Below, one piece after another: positions 16,886-25,394 of a stretch of 64,000 bases of DNA. The position numbers and the translations under genes were made by a program. This stretch comes from Lachnospiraceae bacterium (lineage in GTDB: Bacteria; Bacillota_A; Clostridia; Lachnospirales; Lachnospiraceae). Under the pieces are notes generated by a model that saw only the letters and a list, made by a program, of their open reading frames with translations, was not told where the DNA came from and searched no databases. Location of the stretch: the NCBI GenBank assembly GCA_028694115.1, contig JAQUUB010000004.1:70745-134744 (forward strand), in the 5' to 3' direction. Position 1 is the first letter of the stretch. The number at the start of each line of letters is the position of its first letter.

Positions 16886-18181
16886 ATGTATTTATCAGAT
16901 TTATTAGCATCAGGAATGGAACTCGCGGATGCTACACAATTATTATTAAATATTGTTTGGACGTTAGTAGCTGCATTTTTAGTATTTTTTATGCAGGCTG
17001 GATTTGCAATTGTTGAAGCAGGATTTACCAGAGCAAAAAATGCCGGTAACATTATTATGAAAAACTTAATGGACTTTGTTTTGGGAAGTATCTTTTTCTT
17101 TATTCTTGGTTTTGCAATTATGTTTGGAAATGATGTTGGTGGGATTGGAATTATCGGTAGTTCGGGATTTTTTAATCCATATTCATTAGCAGATGCAGAT
17201 GGATTGTTTAATGGTCTTCCAATCGGAGTGTTTATGATTTTTCATACGGTATTTTGTGCAACAGCAGCAACGATTGTATCAGGTGCTATGGCTGAAAGAA
17301 CAAAATTTTCTACTTACTTAATTTATAGTGCATGTATTTCTATTTTCATTTATCCAGTTACAGGACATTGGATTTGGGGTGGCGGCTGGCTATCATCAAT
17401 AGGTTTCCATGATTTCGCAGGATCCACGGCAGTACATATGGTAGGTGGTATTTGTGCATTGATTGGAGCAGCAATTGAAGGTCCACGTATTGGTAAATTT
17501 GGTAAGGATGGAAAAGCACATGCAATTCCAGGTCATAATATCGTAATGGGTGCACTTGGAGTATTTATCCTTTGGTTCTGTTGGTTTGGATTTAACTGTG
17601 GTTCTACAACTGGTGCTACTACAAACCTAGGCGATATTGCAATGACAACAAATCTAGCTGCAGTAGCAGCAACGGTAACTGTACTATTTGTTACATGGAA
17701 GAGATATGGAAAACCTGATGTTTCCATGACTTTAAATGGTACGTTGGCAGGTCTTGTAGCTATTACAGCAGGTTGTGATGTGGTATCAAATTATAGTGCA
17801 TTAGCAATCGGCGTGATTGCAGGATTTATTGTAGTATTTGTTGTTGAACTTTTAGATAAAGTATTAAAAGTGGATGATCCAGTTGGTGCTGTTGCAGTAC
17901 ATGGTGGATGTGGTCTTGCTGGAACAATTATGACTGGAATCTTTTGTAAGAGCTCAGTACTTGCAGATATGGGAATGAGCAGATTACAGTTTGTAGGAAC
18001 ACAAGTAATAGGTGTTGCAAGTGTTATTGCATATGTTGGTGCTTGTGCCTTTATCCTATTTACTGTTCTTAATAAAACAATCGGATTGCATGTTGAACCA
18101 GTTGTTGAAATAGAAGGTCTTGATATACACGAACATAATATGAGTGCTTATGCGAACTTTAGAATGCATAATGACAGATAA
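16886..18181 (+). CDS. amtB: Ammonium transporter
   Basis: Trimeric membrane channel for ammonium/ammonia, about 432 residues with eleven hydrophobic segments. Family motifs: VFFMQAGFAIVEAGF at the N-terminus, HMVGGICALIGA and AVHGGCGLAGTI with the twin pore histidines, and WFCWFGFNCGS. The frame is open from 16832, but the ATG at 16886 has GAGGAGG 7 nt upstream and starts MYLSDLLAS; the ATG at 16880 is too close to that site. Partner GlnK is encoded directly upstream. The cytoplasmic tail (LDIHEHNMSAYANF) is short. Confidence 0.95.
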   Translation: MYLSDLLASGMELADATQLLLNIVWTLVAAFLVFFMQAGFAIVEAGFTRAKNAGNIIMKNLMDFVLGSIFFFILGFAIMFGNDVGGIGIIGSSGFFNPYSLADADGLFNGLPIGVFMIFHTVFCATAATIVSGAMAERTKFSTYLIYSACISIFIYPVTGHWIWGGGWLSSIGFHDFAGSTAVHMVGGICALIGAAIEGPRIGKFGKDGKAHAIPGHNIVMGALGVFILWFCWFGFNCGSTTGATTNLGDIAMTTNLAAVAATVTVLFVTWKRYGKPDVSMTLNGTLAGLVAITAGCDVVSNYSALAIGVIAGFIVVFVVELLDKVLKVDDPVGAVAVHGGCGLAGTIMTGIFCKSSVLADMGMSRLQFVGTQVIGVASVIAYVGACAFILFTVLNKTIGLHVEPVVEIEGLDIHEHNMSAYANFRMHNDR

Positions 18182-18206
18182 TATGTTATTAATTTGCTTT
18201 TATCTT

Positions 18207-18223
18207 AGTCGGCATAGCCGACT
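18207..18223 (+). other. Small hairpin after amtB
   Basis: AGTCGGC-ATA-GCCGACT, a perfect 7-bp stem 25 nt after the amtB stop, not followed by a T-run. Possibly a 3'-end stabiliser. Confidence 0.55.
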
Positions 18224-18246
18224 CTATCCCCTTAGTTAGTATATAT

Positions 18247-18320
18247 AAAAGCGGGCTCCTGGCGTTAAAGTCTTACAGTGCTTCCACCACTATAAGAATC
18301 AGCCGGGAGCTTGCTTTTTG
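18247..18320 (+). terminator. Long structured RNA element ending in a T-run (amtB 3' end)
   Basis: Outer arms 18247-18263 and 18302-18318 pair over 17 bp with three G-U wobbles. The interior folds again: TCTTA (18271-18275) with TAAGA (18293-18297) and AGTG with CACT around a 7-nt loop. The 3' arm ends in TTTTT. It most likely terminates amtB, but a two-part structure of this size is more elaborate than a normal terminator. Confidence 0.65.
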
Positions 18321-18346
18321 TATCTCTATATTTTATTATTATTAAA

Positions 18347-18375
18347 TTGACTTAAACCATTGATAGTGGTATTTT
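18347..18375 (+). promoter_or_regulatory. Promoter of the PilZ gene
   Basis: TTGACT (18347-18352) and TATTTT (18370-18375) with 17-bp spacing. It would give a 5' untranslated region of about 105 nt. I do not recognise a c-di-GMP riboswitch in that leader. Confidence 0.5.
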
Positions 18376-18486
18376 CTAAAGTAGTAATATAAAATAGGAA
18401 GTCCAGCAGGTGATTTTAATAACTGGATTAAAACAGGTAATGCATGGGATGGGTGGAAAACTAGCTAGGAGTATTTGAGGGAATAT

Positions 18487-19203
18487 ATGCTGATAAATGA
18501 GATTGCGAAGGGCTCAAGTATAGAACTAAAAGTTATGATTGGGAATAATACTTTAGAATTTAATACTGAGGTAGTTGAAATTGATGATAAGCAGTATCTA
18601 AAGGCAATTGAAAAGCTGACTTCAGGATATCTATATTTGATTGTAAGAGCCATTATGAAAGAAGATAAAATAATATCCTTTCCAGCATCTGGACCAGCTT
18701 ATCGATTAATGGTGGTTAATAAAGAAGATGATAAGGCATATGAATGGATTACGATTCAAATTCGTCAAATTAAATTAAAAGACGGTTCTGCATATCATCT
18801 ATTTTTAACCAATAAGGACGTGAAAGAGGTAAATAGAAGAAACCGGTATCGAGTATGGCTTGGAGTAGATGGAATTGTACAAATTGGATTTAACAAAATG
18901 ACTTTTGACGTTATTGTAAAAGACATAAGCTCTACGGGAGTTTCTTTTATTCTTAGAAACGATTTATTAAAAGGAAAGACAATCAGTGCTGATACAAATA
19001 CAATGATTGCATTAACATTTTATGAAGAAAAAACAGAAACGAATTTTCGTTTAACAGCTACGATTGTACGATGCGAAGCAATCGATGAAAATAGAACATT
19101 ATATGGATGTAAATTTGCATCCGAACATAGAGGCATTTCTAAGTATGTAAATGAAAAGCAGATAGAGAAAATGAGATTAGGCAAATGTGAAAAGAATTTC
19201 TAA
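18487..19203 (+). CDS. PilZ-domain (YcgR-like) c-di-GMP effector
   Basis: About 238 residues. The N-terminal half resembles the YcgR-type flagellar-brake domain; the C-terminal PilZ domain has the binding motif RRNRYR near residue 115 and DISSTG about 35 residues later, both needed for cyclic-di-GMP contact. It probably alters motility or surface behaviour in response to c-di-GMP (family inference). Start: TTG at 18475 is possible, but the ATG at 18487 is 4-6 nt after GAGGGA and is preferred. It is monocistronic, with hairpin repeats and a terminator downstream. No flagellar genes are in the window. Confidence 0.82.
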   Translation: MLINEIAKGSSIELKVMIGNNTLEFNTEVVEIDDKQYLKAIEKLTSGYLYLIVRAIMKEDKIISFPASGPAYRLMVVNKEDDKAYEWITIQIRQIKLKDGSAYHLFLTNKDVKEVNRRNRYRVWLGVDGIVQIGFNKMTFDVIVKDISSTGVSFILRNDLLKGKTISADTNTMIALTFYEEKTETNFRLTATIVRCEAIDENRTLYGCKFASEHRGISKYVNEKQIEKMRLGKCEKNF

Positions 19204-19319
19204 AGAAGCGAAAAAACCGCTTCTAAGAAATGCTAAGTTTTCACATTGTGAGAAGTAATTCTAAGGAGCAAAAATACTGCTCCTAAGAATCACTAAATCT
19301 CACATGGAAGAAGTCGCAA
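19198..19319 (+). repeat. Two imperfect 61-nt tandem repeats, each with a hairpin
   Basis: Unit 1 (19198-19258) starts in the last codons of the PilZ gene; unit 2 is 19259-19319. Both begin TTCTAA, contain a 7-bp stem with a 7-nt A-rich loop (AGAAGCG/CGCTTCT; AGGAGCA/TGCTCCT), then CTAAG(A)A and a TCACAT segment. A third, different hairpin (GAAGAAG/CTTCTTC, 19308-19330) follows. The stem bases differ but stay paired, which suggests selection on RNA structure. Confidence 0.65.
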
Positions 19320-19352
19320 GCGCCTTCTTCTCCTTAATTCTTTGTGACGCTA

Positions 19353-19387
19353 AAAGCGGGTTACCACAGTAGAGGTAGCCCGCTTTT
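19353..19387 (+). terminator. Terminator that marks the intron insertion site
   Basis: AAAGCGGGTTACC (19353-19365) pairs with GGTAGCCCGCTTT (19374-19386) with one wobble, then the T-run. The intron begins directly afterwards. Confidence 0.88.
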
Positions 19388-19740
19388 TGGTGTGCGCCTG
19401 GCGGCGCACGTTTCTAACGGGTGAAAGTCCCAAATCCGCCCTAGTAGTGGGAAGGATACAGCCAAGACCAAGGGTGTCCATCGTGAGGTGGAATCTGAAG
19501 GAAGGAGGAGGCAAATCTCTGGTCTGACGAACAGAAATCACATCAGGCTATAGTTAAGGATAAGATTGCATTACAAATCGAAGTCCAATAACTACTCGGA
19601 ATTAACTATAGTAAATGTGGCAGATATATGGAGAGAAAGAAACGTGTGGTACCCAGGGAGGTCTCGTCAGCGATTGGAAACAGTGTAAGAAAATCGTGAG
19701 TAACAACGAATGACGAGAAGTCAGCAGAAGCCATAGTAAA

Positions 19741-19760
19741 CCGATGGTTGCAACCATCGG
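19741..19760 (+). other. Perfect 20-bp palindrome inside the intron
   Basis: CCGATGGTTGCAACCATCGG, 31 nt before the RT start; a stem of the intron RNA, probably near the domain III/IV boundary. Confidence 0.6.
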
Positions 19761-19790
19761 CAAAGGGCTGAACTTTAGGAGATACAAGCA

Positions 19791-21203
19791 ATGAATGTAA
19801 CTGAAAGTAGATTTAAGAACAGACAACTTCATATTGAAGACTATCAGCAAATGGTATCTGCGGAACAGAAAGAGTATGCAGAAGTGTTCGACTACGGGAA
19901 GATTACTGAAAAGAGCGGTATCATCACAGACTATTGGACGAACAATCTTTTGGATTTAATTTTGCGCAAAGATAACCTTAATAAGGCTTATAGAAAAGTG
20001 AAATCAAACAAGGGCAAAGGTGGAATCGATGGTATGCAGGTAGATGAACTTCTACCCTTCCTAAGAGAAAATCAAGAAACCTTAATTCAAGGGATAATGG
20101 ATGGTAAATATAAGCCAAACCCAGTTCGAAGGGTAGAAATACCCAAAGAAACAAAAGGTGAGTTTAGAAAGCTTGGAGTTCCAACGGTAGTTGACAGAGT
20201 TATTCAACAGGCAATTACACAGGAACTAACACCAATCTATGAGGAGCAATTCTCAGAAAACAGTTTTGGTTTTCGACCCAAAAGAGGGGCACACAATGCC
20301 CTAAAACAATGCCAAAAGAACATAAATGATGGCTATGTATATGTGGTGGATATGGACTTGGAAAAGTTCTTTGATACCGTATGCCAGAGTAAGCTGATTG
20401 AGGTATTGGGAAGAACCATTAAAGATGGTAGATTAATTTCTTTAATACACAAATATCTGAATGCGGGAGCTATTGCAAAGGGGATGTTTGAAAAATCAGA
20501 AATAGGAATGCCACAAGGCGGACCACTTAGTCCACTGCTTAGTAATGTAATGCTCAATGAGTTAGACAAGGAACTTGAGCGTAGAGGACATAGGTTTGTC
20601 CGATATGCAGATGATTGTATGATTTTTTGCAAGAGCAAGAAAAGTGCAGAGAGAACCTTGGAAAACATACTTCCATTTATTGAGGGGAAACTTTTCCTAA
20701 AAGTAAATAGGAAGAAAACAAAAGTGGCTCATATTAGTAAGGTCAAGTATCTGGGTTATAGCTTCTATAGATACAAGGGCAAATGCAGATTCAGAGTCCA
20801 TCCAAAATCAGTTTCTAAGATGAAAGATAAAATCAGAGAGCTAACAGATAGAAATAACGGAATGAGCAATGCAAAAAGAGAAGAAAAATATCAACAGTAT
20901 GTACGAGGTTGGGTGGAATACTTCCGACTTGCAGATATGAAAAATCTTCTCAAAACCACAGATGAATGGGCAAGACGAAGAATAAGAGCAGTCTACTGGA
21001 AACAATGGAAGAAAATCAGAACGAGATACCGAATGCTAAAAGCATTGGGAATGGAACATTGGAAAGCATTAGAACTCGCGCGGAGTAGAAAAGGTTATTG
21101 GCGTATGGCACAAGTGCTTAACCAAGTCTTTTCAAATAAAATAATAGCCAAGTTGGGATATACATCCTTACTCGACCATTATCTGATAGTTTATGAAAAC
21201 TAA
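19791..21203 (+). CDS. ltrA: Group II intron reverse transcriptase/maturase
   Basis: Intron-encoded protein, 470 residues, that helps splice the intron RNA and copies it into new DNA sites. RT blocks include VVDRVIQQAI, FGFRPKRGAHNAL, VVDMDLEKFFDTV, MPQGGPLSPLLSN and the catalytic RYADDCMIF; the maturase/thumb X domain follows (YVRGWVEYFRLAD, ARRRIRAVYWKQW). There is no C-terminal HNH endonuclease domain, as expected for class IIC. All catalytic motifs are intact, so it could be active. ATG at 19791 has AGGAGA 8 nt upstream. Confidence 0.94.
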   Translation: MNVTESRFKNRQLHIEDYQQMVSAEQKEYAEVFDYGKITEKSGIITDYWTNNLLDLILRKDNLNKAYRKVKSNKGKGGIDGMQVDELLPFLRENQETLIQGIMDGKYKPNPVRRVEIPKETKGEFRKLGVPTVVDRVIQQAITQELTPIYEEQFSENSFGFRPKRGAHNALKQCQKNINDGYVYVVDMDLEKFFDTVCQSKLIEVLGRTIKDGRLISLIHKYLNAGAIAKGMFEKSEIGMPQGGPLSPLLSNVMLNELDKELERRGHRFVRYADDCMIFCKSKKSAERTLENILPFIEGKLFLKVNRKKTKVAHISKVKYLGYSFYRYKGKCRFRVHPKSVSKMKDKIRELTDRNNGMSNAKREEKYQQYVRGWVEYFRLADMKNLLKTTDEWARRRIRAVYWKQWKKIRTRYRMLKALGMEHWKALELARSRKGYWRMAQVLNQVFSNKIIAKLGYTSLLDHYLIVYEN

Positions 21204-21304
21204 GGAACCGCCGTATACGGAACCGTACGTACGGTGGTGTGGGAGGACGGTAAATAAAATAATTATTTACCTCCTACCCGATTATGTGTAGGTTAGACAT
21301 CTTT

Positions 21305-23407
21305 CTATTTAATGAGTTCAGGAACGTTTTCTTCAGAAAAGGTAAAGTAGCCACTATTATTTTCGTAGTTACTCATATTTTTGTAGACAATGTTAACATC
21401 ATATGTAGCAGGTCCCATTAATCCAGAGTTTGTATAAATTGCATCATAGGGAATGGCATATTCCATAATTGTTTTAATGTCATTTTGGGAGGTGTATTCC
21501 TTTTGTGATGTATTTTCTTTTTCTTCTTGATTTGAATAGTCAAATACAGTAATAGATTTTATATTCGAAGGATCATAGCAGGAGTATAAATCGACATTAT
21601 GTGATTCAAGTAAGGCAATTGTCTTTTTAAATGAAGGGTAAATGAAACATTCATTTGAATCCCAATAATTAGTGGGGTCAGTCGCATTAAAAACTCTTGT
21701 AAAGAGATAACCAAGTGGAACTTCATCATAAATCTCATTACCATCCTGTGCTAATAATTCTTTTTGATAGGTATGAATTAATTCAACGAGCTCTTCCTGC
21801 GTGAAATGATCTAGCTTTTTACTGTCTAAAGGATTTGAATAATATACATTTTTAATAGCAGAGTCCTTCATTGTTAAGACAGGGTAAACAGCTTCTTTAT
21901 ATTCCTTGGTAGCATAGATTTTTGCAAATAAATCTTTGGCTTCCTTCATATTAATATCATAACATCGATAGATTTCTTTATTGTTTGCTAATGTGAATTT
22001 ATAGTTAACACGGCTGTAATCAGTATTTTGCTCATCTTCAGGATTCATGTTATGATTGCTATTTCTGCTTATCATAGCATTTGATACCCCTATTTTGGCA
22101 AGTTGTAAGGCGGCCGAATTATTAACTAGCTTCATATGTTCCAATCGATAAACAATGGAATCAATATAGAAATCCTGGTACGGATCTAAAGAGTTATATG
22201 TTTCAGAAGAACCAAAATCATAATAATTGATATTTCCTGAAAGATCATAAGAAGCAATGGCTATGTTTGCCACAGAAGATTCAGCAGGAAGATAACTATC
22301 ATATTTAAAAAAGTCAAAATAGAAAGTGCAGACGATAATTGTAATGATTGCACCACCTATTAGTAAATGGTGTAAGTTTTTAATGGCAGCTTTAAAGTCG
22401 AATTGAAAAATAATTTCTATTATGGCGTGTGATAGTATCAAAATAATGATGAGTCCAAAAATAAGCCAGAACACGGAATTTGAATAGGCAACACTCTTAA
22501 AAAATAGGCCGCCTATTAAGGATAAGGGGACGATTAAGCCTATTTTTATGAATGGCTTGATACGTGGAAAGGCAATTGACTGGTTTGCGGACTCTGATGG
22601 GCGCTTTTTGTATGTTACGATGCCTGCTATCATAAATATAGCAGTACCAATTATCATTTTTAGTATACAACCAAAATCATAAGAGGGGTTTTCTGGAGTA
22701 TAGGAAGTAAGTGTTTGAAAGAGTAAGGCAATTGGTGAAAAAAAGTTATCTGGAGTATTAGGACTATAGTATGTTTTGAAAAATACTTCGCAGCAATAGG
22801 AATATAAGCCTATGATTATGGGTCCATATCCTAGGAAAACTCCGCTTGCTAATACAGAAACAAAGATATTACCTGTTAGTAAAACAGCAAATATTGTTAC
22901 GGAATAAGTAAATAAAAACCCCAAAAAATTAACAAATAAAGTGCTAAATGTGAAAGCAAGAGATTGGCTATTTAAAAGATGATAGGACTGGCCAATGAAA
23001 AGAGTAATCACTAATGAAATAACATAGGGAATGATATAAAAAAGGATTCCATTAATGTAGCATGTAAAAAATAAAGTTTCTCTTCGTATGGGGCTGCTAT
23101 GGTATAAATCCACTTTTGCTTTTGAAAATAGAAAGCTGAAGCCACTAATACCAAAGGTGATTGCTATAACAATTGTAATAAAAAGAAGAAAGTAGTTAGT
23201 ACTACCAAGGATACCAAACTGAAATTGTTCTATTATTTCAGGGAAAGTAGTCATGCCTCGCTCTAGTCGGTTCATCCAATTTCCGATAGCCATAAAGGAA
23301 TAGATAGGAAGAACAAAGAAAAATGCAAGAATAGAAATGGAAAGGCTCCATAATCTTCTTTTCATATTTTGTTTTGTTAAATTAGAAAATAAGTTTTTTA
23401 ATATCAT
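21305..23407 (-). CDS. ABC transporter permease (YtrC/D-like, DUF6449 type)
   Basis: Large membrane protein, about 700 residues, with an N-terminal set of about six hydrophobic segments, a second set near residues 290-370 and a long hydrophilic C-terminal region probably outside the membrane. It is the membrane partner of the ATPase encoded just upstream, whose stop codon it overlaps. The frame reaches a GTG at 23428, but the ATG at 23407 (MILKNLFSNLTKQN) has a GGGGG site upstream and is more likely. Family role: export or antibiotic-stress transporter, substrate unknown; DUF6449 assignment is from memory of the C-terminal pattern. Confidence 0.75.
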   Translation of the reverse strand: MILKNLFSNLTKQNMKRRLWSLSISILAFFFVLPIYSFMAIGNWMNRLERGMTTFPEIIEQFQFGILGSTNYFLLFITIVIAITFGISGFSFLFSKAKVDLYHSSPIRRETLFFTCYINGILFYIIPYVISLVITLFIGQSYHLLNSQSLAFTFSTLFVNFLGFLFTYSVTIFAVLLTGNIFVSVLASGVFLGYGPIIIGLYSYCCEVFFKTYYSPNTPDNFFSPIALLFQTLTSYTPENPSYDFGCILKMIIGTAIFMIAGIVTYKKRPSESANQSIAFPRIKPFIKIGLIVPLSLIGGLFFKSVAYSNSVFWLIFGLIIILILSHAIIEIIFQFDFKAAIKNLHHLLIGGAIITIIVCTFYFDFFKYDSYLPAESSVANIAIASYDLSGNINYYDFGSSETYNSLDPYQDFYIDSIVYRLEHMKLVNNSAALQLAKIGVSNAMISRNSNHNMNPEDEQNTDYSRVNYKFTLANNKEIYRCYDINMKEAKDLFAKIYATKEYKEAVYPVLTMKDSAIKNVYYSNPLDSKKLDHFTQEELVELIHTYQKELLAQDGNEIYDEVPLGYLFTRVFNATDPTNYWDSNECFIYPSFKKTIALLESHNVDLYSCYDPSNIKSITVFDYSNQEEKENTSQKEYTSQNDIKTIMEYAIPYDAIYTNSGLMGPATYDVNIVYKNMSNYENNSGYFTFSEENVPELIK

Positions 23408-24284
23408 AACCAACAACCCCCGTTTCACTAATGAATATTTCTTCTAAAGAGAGAGGAAGAACTTCTAAAAAGATTGGATTCCCAATTGCTATTTTATTCA
23501 TTATTTCTTCTCTTTCACCTTTTACAGTAAGCGTAATCAAAGAACCACGATGTTCTGTCTTCAATACATTAAGTCCTGTCAAAATTTCAGCTTCTATATC
23601 GCGATTTTCTAGAACACATTGGACCTTATGAATATTACCTTTTAGATCAATTAGATCCTTTGATAATAAAATACCACCCTTATGAAGTAATCCAATATGA
23701 TCACAAATATCTTCTAATTCCCTAAGATTATGAGAAGCAATGACAGGGGTGAAATCTCTTGATTCCATCTCTCCTGCAAAAATACTTTTTACACCTTGCC
23801 TCATTACGGGATCTAAGCCATCAAATGTTTCATCACAAAACAGGTATTTGGTTCCAGAACAAATTCCATAGATAATCGATAATTGCTTTTTCATACCTTT
23901 AGAAAATGTATTGATCTTTCGATCTTTTTGTAGCTCAAAGCGTTGTAAATAATCATAGAATCTCTTGTCATCAAAATGTTCATATAACATTTTATAGTAT
24001 TTCATCATGTCAACCGGAGTTGAATTAGAAAAGAAGTATTGTTCGTCTGATATGTAAAAAAACTTCTTTTTTGCTTCCATATTTTCAAAAACTTCGATTC
24101 CATCAATGGTAATTAGGCCAGTATCAGGTTTTAAAATTCCTGCTAGCATACGAAGAAAAGTACTTTTACCTGCACCATTGGTACCAATAAGACCAAATAC
24201 ACTTCCTTCCTTTATTGTAGAAGTAATATTATCTACCGCTTTAATGTTTGTAAAACTTTTCGTAATATTATAGGTTTCTATCAT
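23382..24284 (-). CDS. ABC transporter ATP-binding protein (YtrB-like)
   Basis: Cytoplasmic ATPase, 300 residues. Walker A GTNGAGKS near residue 36, a Q-loop region (KKKFFYISDEQYFFS), signature FSKGMKKQLSI (degenerate LSGGQ), Walker B KYLFCDETFDGLDP and switch His in ASHNLRELED. Overlaps the GntR gene by 17 nt at its start and the permease by about 26 nt at its end, so the three are translationally coupled. Likely powers the adjacent permease. Confidence 0.9.
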   Translation of the reverse strand: MIETYNITKSFTNIKAVDNITSTIKEGSVFGLIGTNGAGKSTFLRMLAGILKPDTGLITIDGIEVFENMEAKKKFFYISDEQYFFSNSTPVDMMKYYKMLYEHFDDKRFYDYLQRFELQKDRKINTFSKGMKKQLSIIYGICSGTKYLFCDETFDGLDPVMRQGVKSIFAGEMESRDFTPVIASHNLRELEDICDHIGLLHKGGILLSKDLIDLKGNIHKVQCVLENRDIEAEILTGLNVLKTEHRGSLITLTVKGEREEIMNKIAIGNPIFLEVLPLSLEEIFISETGVVGYDIKKLIF

Positions 24285-24657
24285 ATTGCACCTCTCTATT
24301 CTTATAAAATTCTTTTATAAATGAAATAAGGTCCTCTTCGCACAACTTAATCTGTGTGGATTTTTCTAATAATGTATTTAAATCCGACAAAAATTCTTTT
24401 TGCTTAAGAGGAATCATGTGCTTAATGTCAGCAACGAAGCTTCCTTTTCCTTTTATGGAGTAACAGTATCCTTTCCGCTCAAGCTCTCCGTAAGCTCTTT
24501 GTATCGTATTAGGATTGATTGATAAATCCATTGCCAGGTTACGAACAGAGGGAAGTTTGGAATCTACTTCTAAAATAGATTTTGTAATCAAATCTTCAAA
24601 ACGTTCACAAATTTGTTCATATAAAGGTCGTCTATCCTTATAGTCAATCAAAATCAT
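24268..24657 (-). CDS. GntR-family regulator of the YtrA subfamily
   Basis: Short repressor, 129 residues: an N-terminal winged helix (LYEQICERFEDLITK...LPSVRNLAMDLSINPNTIQRAYGELERKG) and a short C-terminal tail without a ligand-binding domain, the YtrA architecture. YtrA proteins repress their own ABC operons and often respond to cell-wall antibiotics. It starts the minus-strand operon, downstream of a promoter covered by a perfect palindrome that is likely its operator. GGAAAGGA precedes the ATG. Confidence 0.92.
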   Translation of the reverse strand: MILIDYKDRRPLYEQICERFEDLITKSILEVDSKLPSVRNLAMDLSINPNTIQRAYGELERKGYCYSIKGKGSFVADIKHMIPLKQKEFLSDLNTLLEKSTQIKLCEEDLISFIKEFYKNREVQYDRNL

Positions 24658-24672
24658 AGGCAGTTCCTTTCC

Positions 24673-24709
24673 ATACTAACTGTATTGTTTGTATTAATAC
24701 AGTTAGTAT
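24673..24709 (-). promoter_or_regulatory. Operator palindrome of the GntR/ABC operon
   Basis: Perfect 14-bp arms ATACTAACTGTATT (24673-24686) and AATACAGTTAGTAT (24696-24709) with a 9-bp spacer. The palindrome overlaps the minus-strand -10 and transcription start, so a bound repressor would block RNA polymerase. Binding by the encoded GntR protein is inferred. Confidence 0.85.
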
Positions 24710-24733
24710 AACAAGGAAAAAAAAGGATGTCAA
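24705..24733 (-). promoter_or_regulatory. Promoter of the GntR/ABC operon
   Basis: On the minus strand, TTGACA (24733-24728) and TATACT (24710-24705) with 17-bp spacing; the -10 lies within the palindrome. Confidence 0.85.
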
Positions 24734-24798
24734 TTAAAGACATGCCATAATATATTAATATTATATAAAGATTTATTGAAAATTGGAATTAGTGAAAT

Positions 24799-24827
24799 TT
24801 GACAATTTTATTCTTTTGAGATAGACT
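24799..24827 (+). promoter_or_regulatory. Promoter of the DUF6465 gene
   Basis: TTGACA (24799-24804) and TAGACT (24822-24827) with 17-bp spacing, about 70 nt before the start codon. Confidence 0.6.
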
Positions 24828-24897
24828 AAGGAAGAATTATCAGTTTCATTAAAATCATCAGAACGTCTATATATGCGAGTATGGAGGGAGAATTGTT

Positions 24898-25365
24898 ATG
24901 GCAGTTATGAAAAAATCAGGATTACCAACAGCAGAAGCTTCTACAGAGAAGAAGATGGCTGAAACAAAAGTTACAGACAATACGGTTAAAACAGTTGGAG
25001 CAAAGAACGTAAAAAAACCATTACAAGCAAAAAAAGAAACTAAGGATACGGAAGAAGTAGCAGGCAAGCTTGATAAAAAGGTAGAAGTCAAAAAGCCAGC
25101 AGTCAAAAAGCCTGCAGCAAAAAAGGCAACAGGTAAAAAAGCGGCAACTACTAAAAATACGGCTGTGAAAGAATCTTTTGTTCTTCAATTTATGGGAAGA
25201 GAATGTACAAAAGAGGATATGATAGCTCGTCTTCATGAGATCTGGACAAAAGATTTTGAAAGAAATATAAATGAAATAAGTGATATGGTTTTTTATGTCA
25301 AACCTGAGGAGTCAGCTGTATATTACGTTGTGAATAAAGATATTACAGGAAAGTTTGATATATAA
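24898..25365 (+). CDS. Lys/Ala-rich protein with C-terminal DUF6465 domain
   Basis: 155 residues in two parts. Residues 1-95 are basic and disordered, with repeats of KKPA and KKAT like histone H1 tails. Residues about 97-155 (FVLQFMGRECTKEDM...VFYVKPEESAVYYVV) form the small domain named DUF6465, which is common in Lachnospiraceae. Function unknown; the basic tail suggests nucleic-acid or polyanion binding (inference only). GGAGGGA precedes the ATG. It has its own promoter and terminator. Confidence 0.75.
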   Translation: MAVMKKSGLPTAEASTEKKMAETKVTDNTVKTVGAKNVKKPLQAKKETKDTEEVAGKLDKKVEVKKPAVKKPAAKKATGKKAATTKNTAVKESFVLQFMGRECTKEDMIARLHEIWTKDFERNINEISDMVFYVKPEESAVYYVVNKDITGKFDI

Positions 25366-25394
25366 TACAAAGGAAGAATAAACAGGAAGTCTAG

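Larger units (their letters stand above)
19390..21282 (+). mobile_element. Group IIC intron with reverse transcriptase
   Basis: The 5' end begins near GTGTGCGCC (19390) with a hairpin GTGCGCC/GGCGCAC, then conserved domain I sequence including TAACGGGTGAAAGTCC and GTCCATCGTGAGGTGG. The RT gene occupies domain IV. Domains V and VI lie at about 21207-21282 (AACCGCCGTATACGG...GTACGGTGGTGTGGGAGG) and the 3' end is near CTACCCGAT. Insertion immediately after an intrinsic terminator is the hallmark of the IIC class. It interrupts no gene. Exact boundaries are estimated to a few bases. Confidence 0.88.

Noticed and set aside
18376..18486. c-di-GMP riboswitch in the PilZ leader
   Set aside because: I looked for the GEMM core (AGGGCAAACC, GACGCAAAGCCTCCGGCC) and did not find it.
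19198..19319. CRISPR-like short repeats
   Set aside because: Only two degenerate 61-nt units without spacers or cas genes.
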